Source: Ardenticatenaceae bacterium (lineage in GTDB: Bacteria; Chloroflexota; Anaerolineae; Promineifilales; Promineifilaceae). From it: a DNA stretch of 64,000 bases. The notes below the pieces were generated by a model, which saw nothing but the letters and a program-made list of their open reading frames with translations, did no database searches and was not told the DNA's origin. Positions 1 to 9,206 of this stretch are shown one piece after another (the stretch's first letter is position 1; each line of letters opens with the position of its first letter). Where the stretch lies: positions 453,395 to 517,394 of the forward strand of contig JACKCC010000008.1 of the NCBI GenBank assembly GCA_020634245.1, given 5' to 3'. The translations under genes were made by a program, and so were the position numbers.

Positions 1-298
1 AACTGAACAGCGCCTGCACCACAAAAACCATCAGCAGCGCCCCGGCCAACTGATTCAACCGGGGCATATTCAGATCAACCAGGACAAAATCAACCAGATT
101 GCGCACCACCAGCGGCAAAATTAATCCCAAGGCCACACTGAACAGCAAGGCAATGATCGAAATCGTCATCCATTTGCGATATGGCTTGACATAAGCCAGT
201 AGGCGGGAATAGGTATGCAGGCTCTCCCGCGTTAAACGCGGCGCTTCTTTTTCTGGGTCAGCCTCGTATCGCCGCCCCACTCGTCGTAATCGTAACAT
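1..298 (-). CDS. ABC exporter, N-terminal transmembrane part (partial)
   Basis: The gene runs off the left edge; only the first 99 codons are present. After a charged N-terminus (residues 1-35, with a DPEKEAPRL segment) comes a basic stretch ending KPYRKWM and then two hydrophobic segments (about residues 42-68 and 84-99). This is how type-1 ABC exporters of the MsbA/LmrA group begin, and the pattern LPLVVRNLVD is typical of their first membrane helix. The start ATG at 298 has GAAAGG about 8 bases upstream. The ATPase domain lies outside the window, so the substrate cannot be judged. Confidence 0.75.
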   Translation of the reverse strand, partial: MLRLRRVGRRYEADPEKEAPRLTRESLHTYSRLLAYVKPYRKWMTISIIALLFSVALGLILPLVVRNLVDFVLVDLNMPRLNQLAGALLMVFVVQALFS

Positions 299-347
299 TT
301 AATAGCCTTTCAGTATTTCAGCTCGTCAGCCAGTCAGCCGACATAAC

Positions 348-380
348 ATTTCCCCGGAAACTCGGAGTTTCCGGGGAAAT
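348..380. terminator. Perfect 16-bp hairpin between deoBC and the ABC exporter gene
   Basis: ATTTCCCCGGAAACTC (348-363) is followed after one base by its exact reverse complement (365-380). It lies between the stop of the DeoB-DeoC gene and the start of the ABC exporter, both on the minus strand. No T-run follows, so it may be a repeat-type hairpin rather than a classical Rho-independent terminator. Confidence 0.6.
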
Positions 381-418
381 ACAAATCGGCATCCACCGCG
401 TCAATCTGCGTCTTAATC

Positions 419-2338
419 TTAATAATCAGAAGCTGGCCCGGCTGCTTTTTGGCCAGTCAGCGCTTCCTTGACAATGGCTACGCCGCTGCTAGCCCCAATC
501 CGATTGGCCCCGGCGGTAATGACGGCCAGCGCATCGGCGTAATTACGCACGCCGCCCGACGCTTTCACGCCCGCCTTGCTGCCCACCGTGCGCCGCATCA
601 GAGCCACATCTTCCGGCGTGGCCCCGCCACCGCTGAAACCGGTGGAAGTCTTAACGTAATCGGCCCCAGCACGCACGGCAATCCGGCAAACGTGCTCTTT
701 TTCGGCATCGCTTAGATAGCTGGTTTCAATGATCACTTTGCACAGCGCACCGTAATCGTGGGCCGTGGCCACAACAGCGGCGATGTCATCTTCTACCAAT
801 TCATCGTTTTGCGCCTTCAGCGCGCCGATGTTGATGACCATGTCAATCTCGTCGGCTCCGGCCATGATCGAGGCCACGGTTTCAGCCACTTTCACCTCAG
901 TCAAAGTAGCCCCCAGCGGGAAGCCGACAACGGCGCAAGTTTTGACCCCGGTACCGGCCAACTGCTCGGCCACAAATTCGACGTGTCCAGCATTGACGCA
1001 GACGGAAGCAAAATCGTATTCTCTGGCTTCGGCGCAAACCTGGGCCACATCGGCCTGGGTAGCATTGGCTTTAAGCAGGGTGTGGTCGATGATGCGGGCG
1101 ACGCGGGCCGGGTCTTGGGCAATCCACTCTAGCAAAGGTTGGCCGTTGATATGGTCAAGCGTTTTGAGAATGCTATTTTTGAAGCTTTGTCCGGCGAATA
1201 TCGGTTCCACCCCCAATACGTCAGCAATCGTCGCCGCCAAATCGGCAAAGGAGTCGCGCACACCAATGTTGACGCCAGCCTGAACCTGCTGGCCGGTGAT
1301 GAGGACGGGCACGTATTCGCGGGAATGGTCGGTGCTGGGCGTGGTCGGGTCGTTGCCGTGGTCGGCGGTAATGACCAGTACATCATCTTCGGCCATTGCC
1401 GCCAGAATTTCCGGCAGGCGACGATCAAATTCGACCAGAGCGTCGGCATAGCCCTGCGGATTGTTGCGGTGGCCGAATTTGGCATCAAAATCAACCAAGT
1501 TGGTGAAAATGAGGCCCCGTTCACGTTGTTCACGCATGGCAGCAATAGTTTTGTCGACACCATCCATGTTGTCCTGGGTGTAAACGTAGCCGGTGATGCC
1601 TTGCCCGGCGAAGATGTCGTTGATTTTGCCGACGGCGAAGGCCATCATGCCGGCATCTTTGAGGTTGTCCAGCAGGGTCGGTTCCGGCGGCGAGATGGAA
1701 AAGTCATGCCGGTTGGCGGTACGGGTGAAGCGGCCCGGTTGGCCGATGAACGGCCGTGCAATCACCCGGCAGACTTCATGTTGACCCACCAAAATTTTGC
1801 GGGCTGTCCGGCACATTTCGTACAGTTCGTCGATGGGGATGATTTCTTCGTGAGTGGCAATCTGGAAAACGCTGTCGCCGGAAGTGTAGACGATGGGCCG
1901 GCCGGTGCGCATGTGTTCCTCGCCCAACTCTTCGATGATGGCTGTGCCTGAGGCGGGATAGTTGCCCAGTGTGCCCCGGCCAACGGCTTTCTCGAACGGC
2001 TCCAGTACTTCGGGCGGGAAGCCGTTGGGATAGGTGGGAAACGGCCGTTTCGACAGCACGCCCATCAATTCCCAATGGCCAATCGTGGTATCCTTGCCGG
2101 CCGAAACTTCAACCATTTTGCCGTAAACGGCCGTTGGCTTTTCTTGCGGTTTTAGGCCGGGCAGCAGGGCAATATTGCCCAGCCCCATCTTTTCTAAATT
2201 GGGTAGATGCAGGCCGCCAACGGCAACGGCCGTATTGCCCAGGGTATGGCTGCCCACATCACCAAAATTGGCCGCATCAGGCAGTTCGCCAATGCCCACG
2301 CTGTCTAACACAATCACAATAAAACGATTGACGTTCAT
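419..2338 (-). CDS. Fused phosphopentomutase and deoxyribose-phosphate aldolase
   Basis: One open frame of 639 codons encodes two consecutive enzymes of deoxynucleoside breakdown. Residues 1 to about 395 are phosphopentomutase (DeoB): metal-binding VLDSVGIGELPDA at the N-terminus, the phosphothreonine motif SAGKDTTIGHWE, and TADHGNDPTTPSTDHSRE near the end. Residues from about 405 to 639 are deoxyribose-phosphate aldolase (DeoC): it opens with IIDHTLLKANAT and carries the Schiff-base lysine in GADYVKTSTGF. DeoB would convert deoxyribose-1-phosphate to the 5-phosphate, which DeoC cleaves to glyceraldehyde-3-phosphate and acetaldehyde. I chose the ATG at 2338 because AAGGAG lies 6 bases upstream; an in-frame ATG 33 bases earlier has no such site. 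The enzymes are normally separate proteins of about 390 and 220 residues, so this is a true fusion. Confidence 0.93.
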   Translation of the reverse strand: MNVNRFIVIVLDSVGIGELPDAANFGDVGSHTLGNTAVAVGGLHLPNLEKMGLGNIALLPGLKPQEKPTAVYGKMVEVSAGKDTTIGHWELMGVLSKRPFPTYPNGFPPEVLEPFEKAVGRGTLGNYPASGTAIIEELGEEHMRTGRPIVYTSGDSVFQIATHEEIIPIDELYEMCRTARKILVGQHEVCRVIARPFIGQPGRFTRTANRHDFSISPPEPTLLDNLKDAGMMAFAVGKINDIFAGQGITGYVYTQDNMDGVDKTIAAMREQRERGLIFTNLVDFDAKFGHRNNPQGYADALVEFDRRLPEILAAMAEDDVLVITADHGNDPTTPSTDHSREYVPVLITGQQVQAGVNIGVRDSFADLAATIADVLGVEPIFAGQSFKNSILKTLDHINGQPLLEWIAQDPARVARIIDHTLLKANATQADVAQVCAEAREYDFASVCVNAGHVEFVAEQLAGTGVKTCAVVGFPLGATLTEVKVAETVASIMAGADEIDMVINIGALKAQNDELVEDDIAAVVATAHDYGALCKVIIETSYLSDAEKEHVCRIAVRAGADYVKTSTGFSGGGATPEDVALMRRTVGSKAGVKASGGVRNYADALAVITAGANRIGASSGVAIVKEALTGQKAAGPASDY

Positions 2339-2474
2339 GGTTACTCCTTTTGAAAGATTGACCGTCCTCAATTATTATAAACCGTCAATCTTTGGCCCTA
2401 TTATACCTTGCTAACGCTTGGGAGAAACGGAGAGAGAATCAACTATGACGAATATAAAACAGTCTGTAAGTGCT

Positions 2475-2663
2475 GCTTGTGAATAAATTCCTAATATTGA
2501 CATGAAATCCCCATTTCCCATATGATTTACCAAAGTTATTCTACACTTTAGGAGAGATTATCTTCTTCTTATCGAAAACTTAATCCTCAGTTAAGAAAAC
2601 GCTAAAACCAACTCATTCATCCAGCCTCGAACCGCACAACAACCCCGATTTTAGGCAATTGAT
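2475..2663. repeat. Diverged 189-bp direct repeat, copy A (in a 438-bp gene-free stretch)
   Basis: The gap 2339-2776 holds no gene I can support. Its centre, 2475-2663, resembles 3949-4137 in the same orientation and at the same length. Both begin GCTTGTGAATAAATTCCT, share TTCTTCT followed by TCGAAAA in the middle, share AAAACCAACT, and end with an AGG-AATT block. Identity is high at the ends and poor in between. The two copies bracket the genes at 2777-3906. Confidence 0.6.
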
Positions 2664-2776
2664 TTTACCGATCAGGAGCATTTTCCCAGAAAAGAATCCG
2701 TGTCATCCGTGGCTTTTAAGCAGAGTCATGGAAAACTTGGACTGTAGCATTTATGCGCCTGCAAAAAAGGAGAAAA

Positions 2777-3061
2777 ATGTATATTTTACGCATTGAACAC
2801 CCTATTCTCAATTATGATGGCTGGAAGCAAGCTTTTGACAACGACCCGGTTGGCCGGGAAAAATCGGGGGTTCGCCGCTATCAAATATTACGCCCGGTTG
2901 ATGATCCCAATTACGTTATGATTGACCTTGAATTCGACACCGTGAATCAGGCTGAAGCACTCCTGGCCGCTATGCGCGTTGTTTGGGGAAGGGTAGAAGG
3001 CACGATTATGATGAACCCCGAATCACGAATTGTTGAAGCCGTGGAATCCAAAATATACTGA
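2777..3061 (+). CDS. Small hypothetical protein, probable dimeric alpha-beta barrel fold
   Basis: The product has 94 residues. It starts MYILRIEHPI, continues through a helix-like YDGWKQAFDNDP segment and a central YVMIDLEFDT strand, and ends in MNPESRIVEAVE. This strand-helix-strand layout and size resemble ferredoxin-like dimeric alpha-beta barrel proteins (antibiotic-monooxygenase type), but no catalytic residue is recognisable, so the function is unknown. The ATG at 2777 was chosen because AAGGAG lies 5-6 bases upstream; the reading frame begins 24 bases earlier without a ribosome site. The next gene follows 47 bases downstream on the same strand. Confidence 0.7.
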   Translation: MYILRIEHPILNYDGWKQAFDNDPVGREKSGVRRYQILRPVDDPNYVMIDLEFDTVNQAEALLAAMRVVWGRVEGTIMMNPESRIVEAVESKIY

Positions 3062-3108
3062 ACAGCAAATACTCCATCCCAGTTTCAGGTGAACATAAGA
3101 ATAATGAA

Positions 3109-3906
3109 ATGACAAAATTTGCGCATCGTTTTCTGTTTTTTGTGAGTGTGGTACAGCTTGTCTGTGCTCTGGCCTTTTTCCTTCAATTCCCGGCTGCCAT
3201 CAATTTATGGCCCTTTGAAGGAACCACACCATTGACATTCATTTTTATTTCATCTATTTTCGCCGCGGCTGGAACCACCACGCTTTGGACAGTCATCTCA
3301 AGAAATTACGGCGCTTTAGCCGGCATTGGTCTTGATTACATTACGATCCTGACGCCAGTATCAATTTTGTCATTTAAATTGGGCATAGCTGGGGGCAAAT
3401 CTCAGGTAATCAATTATGGCATCGCTTGCGTAATCGGCGCTCTCTTTGGGTTGGGTCTTTTCCTGTGGAGTGTCCGTATTCCCCTGGCTCAAAAGCTCCC
3501 GATGCCCCGCCCGGTTTGGTGGTCTTTTATCATCTTCATCATTGCCTTGCTGATAGTAAGTTCCAGGTTGATCTTGAAAGTGCCCAATACGATTCCCTGG
3601 AAGATAACGCCGGACCTCTCGGTTATTATCGGCTGGATGTTCCTGGGTGCGGCCGTGTATTTTGCTTACGGCCTTTTGCGGCCAAGCTGGTCGAATTCGG
3701 CTGGCCAACTGGTTGGCTTTCTGGCTTACGATATCGTCTTGATTGTGCCCTTCCTCACTCGATTGCCCACGACGGCTCCCGAATTCCGATATGGTTTGAT
3801 TATTTATACAATAGTCGTCACCTACAGCGGACTATTGGCAATTTACTATCTTTTTCTTCATAAGCCCACACGTGAGCAAACCTGGATGCGACTAAGAATA
3901 AAATGA
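3109..3906 (+). CDS. Hypothetical integral membrane protein
   Basis: The product has 265 residues with about seven or eight hydrophobic segments (near residues 8-30, 42-62, 68-88, 100-122, 135-155, 170-190, 200-220 and 228-250) and short loops. It ends in a basic tail (TREQTWMRLRIK). No family signature was recognised. The ATG at 3109 is preceded by AGGTGA at a rather long distance; an ATG six bases upstream is closed by a stop two codons later. It probably shares a transcript with the small gene ending at 3061. Both lie between the two 189-bp repeats. Confidence 0.7.
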   Translation: MTKFAHRFLFFVSVVQLVCALAFFLQFPAAINLWPFEGTTPLTFIFISSIFAAAGTTTLWTVISRNYGALAGIGLDYITILTPVSILSFKLGIAGGKSQVINYGIACVIGALFGLGLFLWSVRIPLAQKLPMPRPVWWSFIIFIIALLIVSSRLILKVPNTIPWKITPDLSVIIGWMFLGAAVYFAYGLLRPSWSNSAGQLVGFLAYDIVLIVPFLTRLPTTAPEFRYGLIIYTIVVTYSGLLAIYYLFLHKPTREQTWMRLRIK

Positions 3907-3948
3907 CGGCCGTTGCCTCATCACCTATCTCCTGCCTCAATACACGAC

Positions 3949-4137
3949 GCTTGTGAATAAATTCCTGATGTTGACTCAAGATATCCTTTTCCCCTACGAT
4001 CTACGAATATGTCTAGCTTGTAAAGGTTTTGTTGTTGTCCCCTTCTTCTCGAAAAGCCCTCCAATCAAAATAAAGGGCAAAAAACCAACTGACTAATCTC
4101 GCATCATGCTGTAAACAACCTGGCTTCAGGTAATTAG
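3949..4137. repeat. Diverged 189-bp direct repeat, copy B (in a 314-bp gene-free stretch)
   Basis: The gap 3907-4220 carries no supported gene. It contains the second copy of the element seen at 2475-2663, in the same orientation and of equal length. The first 24 bases differ from copy A at only two positions. The remainder of the gap holds the ribosome-binding site of the next gene. Confidence 0.6.
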
Positions 4138-4220
4138 ATGGTGGAACGCCATCTAATCATTTTGGATCCCTAGAGGATCAGGATTGCAAGTGCAACCTCT
4201 AATTAAGTGTGGAGAATGTC

Positions 4221-7076
4221 ATGGCTGCTAATAAAAAATTAACCGATCTCATCGACTATACATCGGTGCTGCCCTATGCCAGTGAACTATTTGGCATTTA
4301 TCAACCCCTTATCGGCTGGAAATCCAAAAGAGTCGCCAATCGTTTTTACCAGGGATTTCAAAACGACAAACATTCACTGCTTGACAGGCTCAAGAACCAA
4401 TTCACCGGTCTGGTGAATATCCGGTATGATGAAGATTGCCAGGTACGCATCGAATTGGCGCCTGGCGCGCTGGAAGTAGGGACATTAAAACCCTTTGATA
4501 ATGTCGTATTGGAAAAGATTGCCGAAAGGCTTCCACCTTATGAGAAGCTCTCACCTGACGACTGGCCCGCGCTCATCAACCGGGATCAGATAGAGCAACT
4601 TTTTCATGAATTCGTCATTCCGGCTTATTCCAACTTTTATTCTGAATTTTGCCGGGGCAATCTTACAGACCGGCCGCTGGCGATGCTGGCCCGCAGCGCC
4701 GATTCGGGCAATCAACGTACTCTTTTCCTGCGCGCATTTGAAAGTCAACTACGGTACGAATCGTCGTTAGCTGGTTCATTGTTGTTTTTGACTGAACATA
4801 AAAATTTTGCTGCGCTAACTAATCTTTTTTACAGTGTTAAAGACAGCACGGCACGAGCGATGGAATTAACCAATATCCTGGCTGTGTTCCAGGCTGAAGA
4901 TGCTTACCTGAGTCTGGATAATTTGAATCCGCGTGATCAAGAACATATCAAAAGTGTCGCCCTGTCGCCTATCAGTGTCGTTCATTTGTTCCGCCAATAT
5001 TTCTTTGAATTGGATACTTTTCTGGGAACGCCGGTGAGTCACGTCTGGTTAAGCCCCGGCGCGACAGTAGAGCTGATTGAAATTCACACCCGGAAGACGA
5101 TTGTAGAGAAGAGTTTGGAAACGGCCGTAGAGACCATCATCAAAACAGAATCCGAAATCACCCAGCAGGAAGAAATCAGCGATGCTGTCAAAGACGACAA
5201 CAAGCAAGACGTAAAATTCGGAGCCAGCGTCACCGCCTCCTACGCCTCCGTCACCGCCACCTCAAACTTCGATTACAACACCTCCCAGCAAACAGCCCGT
5301 GAAGAAAACCATAAACGAATGCGGCAGCAAACCGAAAAACTCTCCAGCGAAATCCGCAAAAACTACAAAACCGTATTCAAAACCATCACCGAAACCACTG
5401 ACATGTCCAGCAAACGCTACGTGCTGAGCAACACAACGGAAGAACTCATCAACTATGAACTGCGGCGTAAAATGCGTCAGGTTGCCGTCCAGGTACAAGA
5501 CATCGGCAGTTACCTGTGCTGGCAAACATACGTAGACCGCCCCGGCGAATCTTTAGGCGTCGCCAAACTAATGCACATCGCCAAACCAGCCGAACTAGAC
5601 GGGCTTCACGCCCCCGATGAAATACCAATGCTCCAGCCCTTCAAAGAAGATAAAGTCGTCACATTACCCTTCATCTCCATTGAGGATACGGACGCCGACA
5701 ACGAAGGCGAAGTGTATAAAGATGGTGTCGAAGTCGATAATTCAGAATTTCTTGGCGTATTAGAGAAAATCCAGTCGAATTTTCCCATCGAATGTGTTTG
5801 CTCAAAAGGCAATTACATCCTCACCAACGTCGAATTTGATGGGCAGGGCAAGCCGGTCACAGCATCACTCCTCGGCGAGATTACCAACAGTGACAACCGA
5901 GCGACATTTACCTTGCACCTGAATTCCGTCGATTTTCAGGGTCAGAACAGCATCCAAGTAAAACTAACGCTGCATTGGAGTCCGGCTGCCGGGGCCAATG
6001 ACGAGGCCATCAAAAAGAACAAAGAAAACATCGAGTCCTTCAAAGCCAAAGAAGCAGCCGAATACCAAAAAGCATATGTCGACAACGCTAAAGCGCGCAT
6101 CAAAATGACCCATCAAATCAAGGCACGCCCCAGTGAAGATTTGCGGGAGGAAGAAAGGATTGTCGTTTATCGCAAGTTGATTCAGGATATGTTAACCAAT
6201 GGCATTAGTATGCCCGACGATCGAACGCGGCACGTCGTAGCCGAATTAATCAATTCCATCTTTGATGTTGACAAAATGCTCTACTTTGTCGCTCCTGAAT
6301 GGTGGCGGCCTCAATTGAGACATTACACCCAGCAGTTAGAAGAAACACGTACAACCCCGTCGCACTTCCTGACCGGCATAGATAGCTTTTCCCAGAAGGT
6401 TGTCAATAAAATGTACAACCTTTCAGTCGCCATCAAACCGCCGGACAAACTGGCAGCCAGCACGATTGGCTGGGGCGGCGTGGAGGACAGTCATCGTGAT
6501 AATTATTACATCACCGAAGATTCAGAAGCGGCCAGGTTTGGCAGTTCTCTTGGGTGGCTGCTGCAACTGGATGGCGACAACATGAGAAACGCTTTCCTCA
6601 ATGCGCCCTGGGTGAAGGCCGTCATCCCCATCCGACCGGGTAAGGAAGAAGCGGCCATAAATTGGCTAAAAGGAGTAGAAGGGTTCAATGGGATCACCGA
6701 TGCCGACATCTATCAAACGAATAATCCTAACGAGAAAGACATTAACGGCAACCCGCTAAACGGCCAGAAAATGATCGATGTGATTATGGACCTGGCTAAG
6801 AAAATCAAAAAGAAGCACGAAGAAGCGGTGAAAAATGGTCAATTCCCGAAACAAGACGAGATTGCCGATCCGGAACTGGTGGATGAAGCCAATGTCGTTA
6901 CGTCCACGCCCATTGACCGCGTGTATGAACATGGCTTCTTCCCGCTGCAAGGCGGCTTCCGGGCTAATGTGAAGGGCAATTACGAAATTTTTGATCAATG
7001 GCTGGAAATTCTACCAACCGATCAGGTGGTGCCGGTGGAAGTGAAGTACGATCCCAAGACCGGGCGACAAATATGA
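4221..7076 (+). CDS. Unrecognised 951-residue protein, coupled to a PhoD-like phosphatase
   Basis: I do not recognise this protein. It has no signal peptide and no clear membrane helix. Residues about 280-330 and 355-405 are charged and helical (coiled-coil-like, rich in E, K and Q). They flank a segment at about 331-350 rich in alternating V, T, S, A and aromatic residues (FGASVTASYASVTATSNF). A helix / alternating-strand / helix layout of this kind occurs in some pore-forming or tail-like proteins; that comparison is inference only. Residues about 500-600 look beta-rich, then a lysine- and glutamate-rich helix follows (about 595-650). The ATG at 4221 has GGAG 6 bases upstream; a GTG at 4209 is the alternative. 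The stop overlaps the next start as ATGA, so the two products are probably made together. Confidence 0.85.
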   Translation: MAANKKLTDLIDYTSVLPYASELFGIYQPLIGWKSKRVANRFYQGFQNDKHSLLDRLKNQFTGLVNIRYDEDCQVRIELAPGALEVGTLKPFDNVVLEKIAERLPPYEKLSPDDWPALINRDQIEQLFHEFVIPAYSNFYSEFCRGNLTDRPLAMLARSADSGNQRTLFLRAFESQLRYESSLAGSLLFLTEHKNFAALTNLFYSVKDSTARAMELTNILAVFQAEDAYLSLDNLNPRDQEHIKSVALSPISVVHLFRQYFFELDTFLGTPVSHVWLSPGATVELIEIHTRKTIVEKSLETAVETIIKTESEITQQEEISDAVKDDNKQDVKFGASVTASYASVTATSNFDYNTSQQTAREENHKRMRQQTEKLSSEIRKNYKTVFKTITETTDMSSKRYVLSNTTEELINYELRRKMRQVAVQVQDIGSYLCWQTYVDRPGESLGVAKLMHIAKPAELDGLHAPDEIPMLQPFKEDKVVTLPFISIEDTDADNEGEVYKDGVEVDNSEFLGVLEKIQSNFPIECVCSKGNYILTNVEFDGQGKPVTASLLGEITNSDNRATFTLHLNSVDFQGQNSIQVKLTLHWSPAAGANDEAIKKNKENIESFKAKEAAEYQKAYVDNAKARIKMTHQIKARPSEDLREEERIVVYRKLIQDMLTNGISMPDDRTRHVVAELINSIFDVDKMLYFVAPEWWRPQLRHYTQQLEETRTTPSHFLTGIDSFSQKVVNKMYNLSVAIKPPDKLAASTIGWGGVEDSHRDNYYITEDSEAARFGSSLGWLLQLDGDNMRNAFLNAPWVKAVIPIRPGKEEAAINWLKGVEGFNGITDADIYQTNNPNEKDINGNPLNGQKMIDVIMDLAKKIKKKHEEAVKNGQFPKQDEIADPELVDEANVVTSTPIDRVYEHGFFPLQGGFRANVKGNYEIFDQWLEILPTDQVVPVEVKYDPKTGRQI

Positions 7077-9073
7077 ATGTGAACGATATTTTTATCGGGC
7101 CGCTGCTGCGGCGGGCACAGGAAGACCTGGTCGTGGTCTGTCTAGCTACGTTCAAGCCTTTTAATCTCCGTTTCTCGGTGAAAGAGGCGGGCCAGAAAGA
7201 TTGGCTGGGTCATGATGACCTGCCTGTCGCCATTGCGGTTTCGGCGGATTTGTTTTTCTATTTCGGCCGTGTTACGCCCGGTAATAAAAAGTTCCCAACG
7301 CACAAATTGCTGGCATACAGCATTGGCGTGCTGGATGTGAACGAGGTGGCGGATTATTCTGACTTTGAGAAGATTGTCAAAGAGGATGGTCTGGCTTACG
7401 GGGAAAATCCGCTGCCGACGTTTTTCTTGCAGGCGTCAACAAAGAAATTGAACGTACTCTATGGCTCGTGCCGCAAAATTCACGATGACAAGGGCGGTAA
7501 GATGGATGCCTTGAGTCATGGCGACACGCTTGTCGCCGGTTCTATCAATGATTTGGATAGGCGACCGGCGATTTTGTGTTTAGGTGGCGACCAGATTTAT
7601 GCGGACGACGTTCATCAGATCAGTATGGCGGAGATTTTGGCGCTGGCTAAGAAAATAGAGGGAACGGCTCCAGAGAAACTGCCTATTGCTGCGGTTTTGC
7701 CGGGAATTAACGGCCGTAAAGATTTCGTGACCAAGTACGCCAAATTTACATCCGGTGAGAGCGAGAACCATCTGGTTACATTTGCCGAATATTTGGCGAT
7801 GTATGGGTTGATGTGGAACGGCCGTAACTGGACAAACCCGGCAAAACTCGACCATTTCACCAACACATTGAGCAAAGTGCGGCGGCTGCTGGCCAACACC
7901 CCAACCTACATGATCTTCGACGATCACGACGTGACCGACGACTGGAATTTGAGTCTGAAATGGATGCGTGATGTGTACAGTTTCAAGTTGGGCAAACGAA
8001 TTGTAGCCAACGGATTAATGGCTTTCTGGTTGTGCCAGGGCTATGGGAATGACACCGATCTATACCACGATCCACCAGACTATGAACTAATTGACTTGAT
8101 TCAGGACCGTCATAAAAATTACGCATTGGCGGAAGAAACTTTTTGGGCTATCAAGACTTGGGAATTTTTTACCCCAACATATCCCTTTATCTACTTCTTG
8201 AATACACGCACCCAACGAGGCTACAGAGATGGGTCAGGCGGAAACGATCCGGGCGCTCCCGCATACTTAAAAAGCCTCCCATCCTGGGCTGTCACCTTCA
8301 AAAAACTGCAACAACTGCTGAAAAGACAGAACCAAAACTTGCCCCTTGTTCTCGTGGCCGCCGCGCCGGTATTTGGGTTTAAGTTCATTGAAGATTTGCA
8401 GAATGCGGTATCGGCCGTTGCCGGGCCATATTTTCTCGACCTTGAAAGCTGGTCGGCCAACCGGCGGCATTTAATGCTGTTCTTGCAATTGATGGGCGAT
8501 CAGAACGTGGTGCTGCTTTCCGGTGATGTACATTACGCATTTACTTCAACAGTGAAATTTACCGTTTTTGATGACAAAACTCTGCGAGATGCTATTAAAC
8601 TGATGCCCGCTGGCGTCTCCCTACCCAAAACCCCAACCGGCGTCACACCAACTTATGACGCATTGTGGACAGCCCATTTTCTTCAGCTCACCAGCAGTGC
8701 GTTGAAAAATTTCGCCAGTGCCACATTTACCCAAATACCGGCCAATCTCACGACGATGGAACCGGCTTTGATCCTCACAGAAGATGATGATTCAGAGTTG
8801 GGCACGTTTGAAAATGACGAATTTACGATTTATGAGTCTAATCCGTTTAACCCGGAACGGGTAATAAAGGTGAAGAAAACCAAACAAGAGGTTAAACCAG
8901 CGCGCCTATTCCGGCAGCATATCAATGACGCTTTTAATTCGCCATATATAGGTGACCATAATCTAGGTGTGGCTTCTTTTCAGGACAAGACGGTAACGAA
9001 TTATTTTTTCACGGCACACGGCAAGGAAACAGAACGTACTTGGGATTTTGCCAACAACAAGTTATGGAATTAG
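7073..9073 (+). CDS. PhoD-like metallophosphatase
   Basis: The 666-residue product has the metal-binding blocks of the alkaline phosphatase D / PhoD family: GSCRK (about 131), GGDQIYADD (about 170), FDDHDVTDDW (about 280) and SGDVHYAF (about 482). These ligate Fe/Ca or similar metals and cleave phosphate mono- or diesters. Secreted PhoD enzymes carry a Tat signal; none is visible here, and the N-terminus is an extra 120-residue domain without recognised function, so a cytoplasmic role is likely. The start ATG at 7073 overlaps the previous stop by 4 bases, indicating translational coupling to the 951-residue protein. The C-terminus after the last motif (about 500-666) is also unassigned. Confidence 0.88.
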   Translation: MNVNDIFIGPLLRRAQEDLVVVCLATFKPFNLRFSVKEAGQKDWLGHDDLPVAIAVSADLFFYFGRVTPGNKKFPTHKLLAYSIGVLDVNEVADYSDFEKIVKEDGLAYGENPLPTFFLQASTKKLNVLYGSCRKIHDDKGGKMDALSHGDTLVAGSINDLDRRPAILCLGGDQIYADDVHQISMAEILALAKKIEGTAPEKLPIAAVLPGINGRKDFVTKYAKFTSGESENHLVTFAEYLAMYGLMWNGRNWTNPAKLDHFTNTLSKVRRLLANTPTYMIFDDHDVTDDWNLSLKWMRDVYSFKLGKRIVANGLMAFWLCQGYGNDTDLYHDPPDYELIDLIQDRHKNYALAEETFWAIKTWEFFTPTYPFIYFLNTRTQRGYRDGSGGNDPGAPAYLKSLPSWAVTFKKLQQLLKRQNQNLPLVLVAAAPVFGFKFIEDLQNAVSAVAGPYFLDLESWSANRRHLMLFLQLMGDQNVVLLSGDVHYAFTSTVKFTVFDDKTLRDAIKLMPAGVSLPKTPTGVTPTYDALWTAHFLQLTSSALKNFASATFTQIPANLTTMEPALILTEDDDSELGTFENDEFTIYESNPFNPERVIKVKKTKQEVKPARLFRQHINDAFNSPYIGDHNLGVASFQDKTVTNYFFTAHGKETERTWDFANNKLWN

Positions 9074-9162
9074 GTGCGAGATGAGGGCAGACCCTGACGA
9101 CACGACAAAACCAGGCGCAGGAAAGGTATTATAACTCTCTTGCACCTGGTTGAAATAACATC

Positions 9163-9195
9163 ACCCTCCCGGAGGTTGCGAACCTCCGGGAGGGT
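9163..9195. terminator. Perfect 15-bp hairpin between convergent genes
   Basis: ACCCTCCCGGAGGTT (9163-9177), a GCG loop, and the exact reverse complement (9181-9195). It lies between the ends of the plus-strand phosphatase gene and the minus-strand TPR lipoprotein gene, so it can serve both. Confidence 0.7.
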
Positions 9196-9206
9196 AAATA
9201 CACACT

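Noticed and set aside
4221..9073. Part of an extracellular contractile injection system or prophage
   Set aside because: No sheath, tube, baseplate or capsid genes are near; only the loose resemblance of the large protein's centre suggested it.
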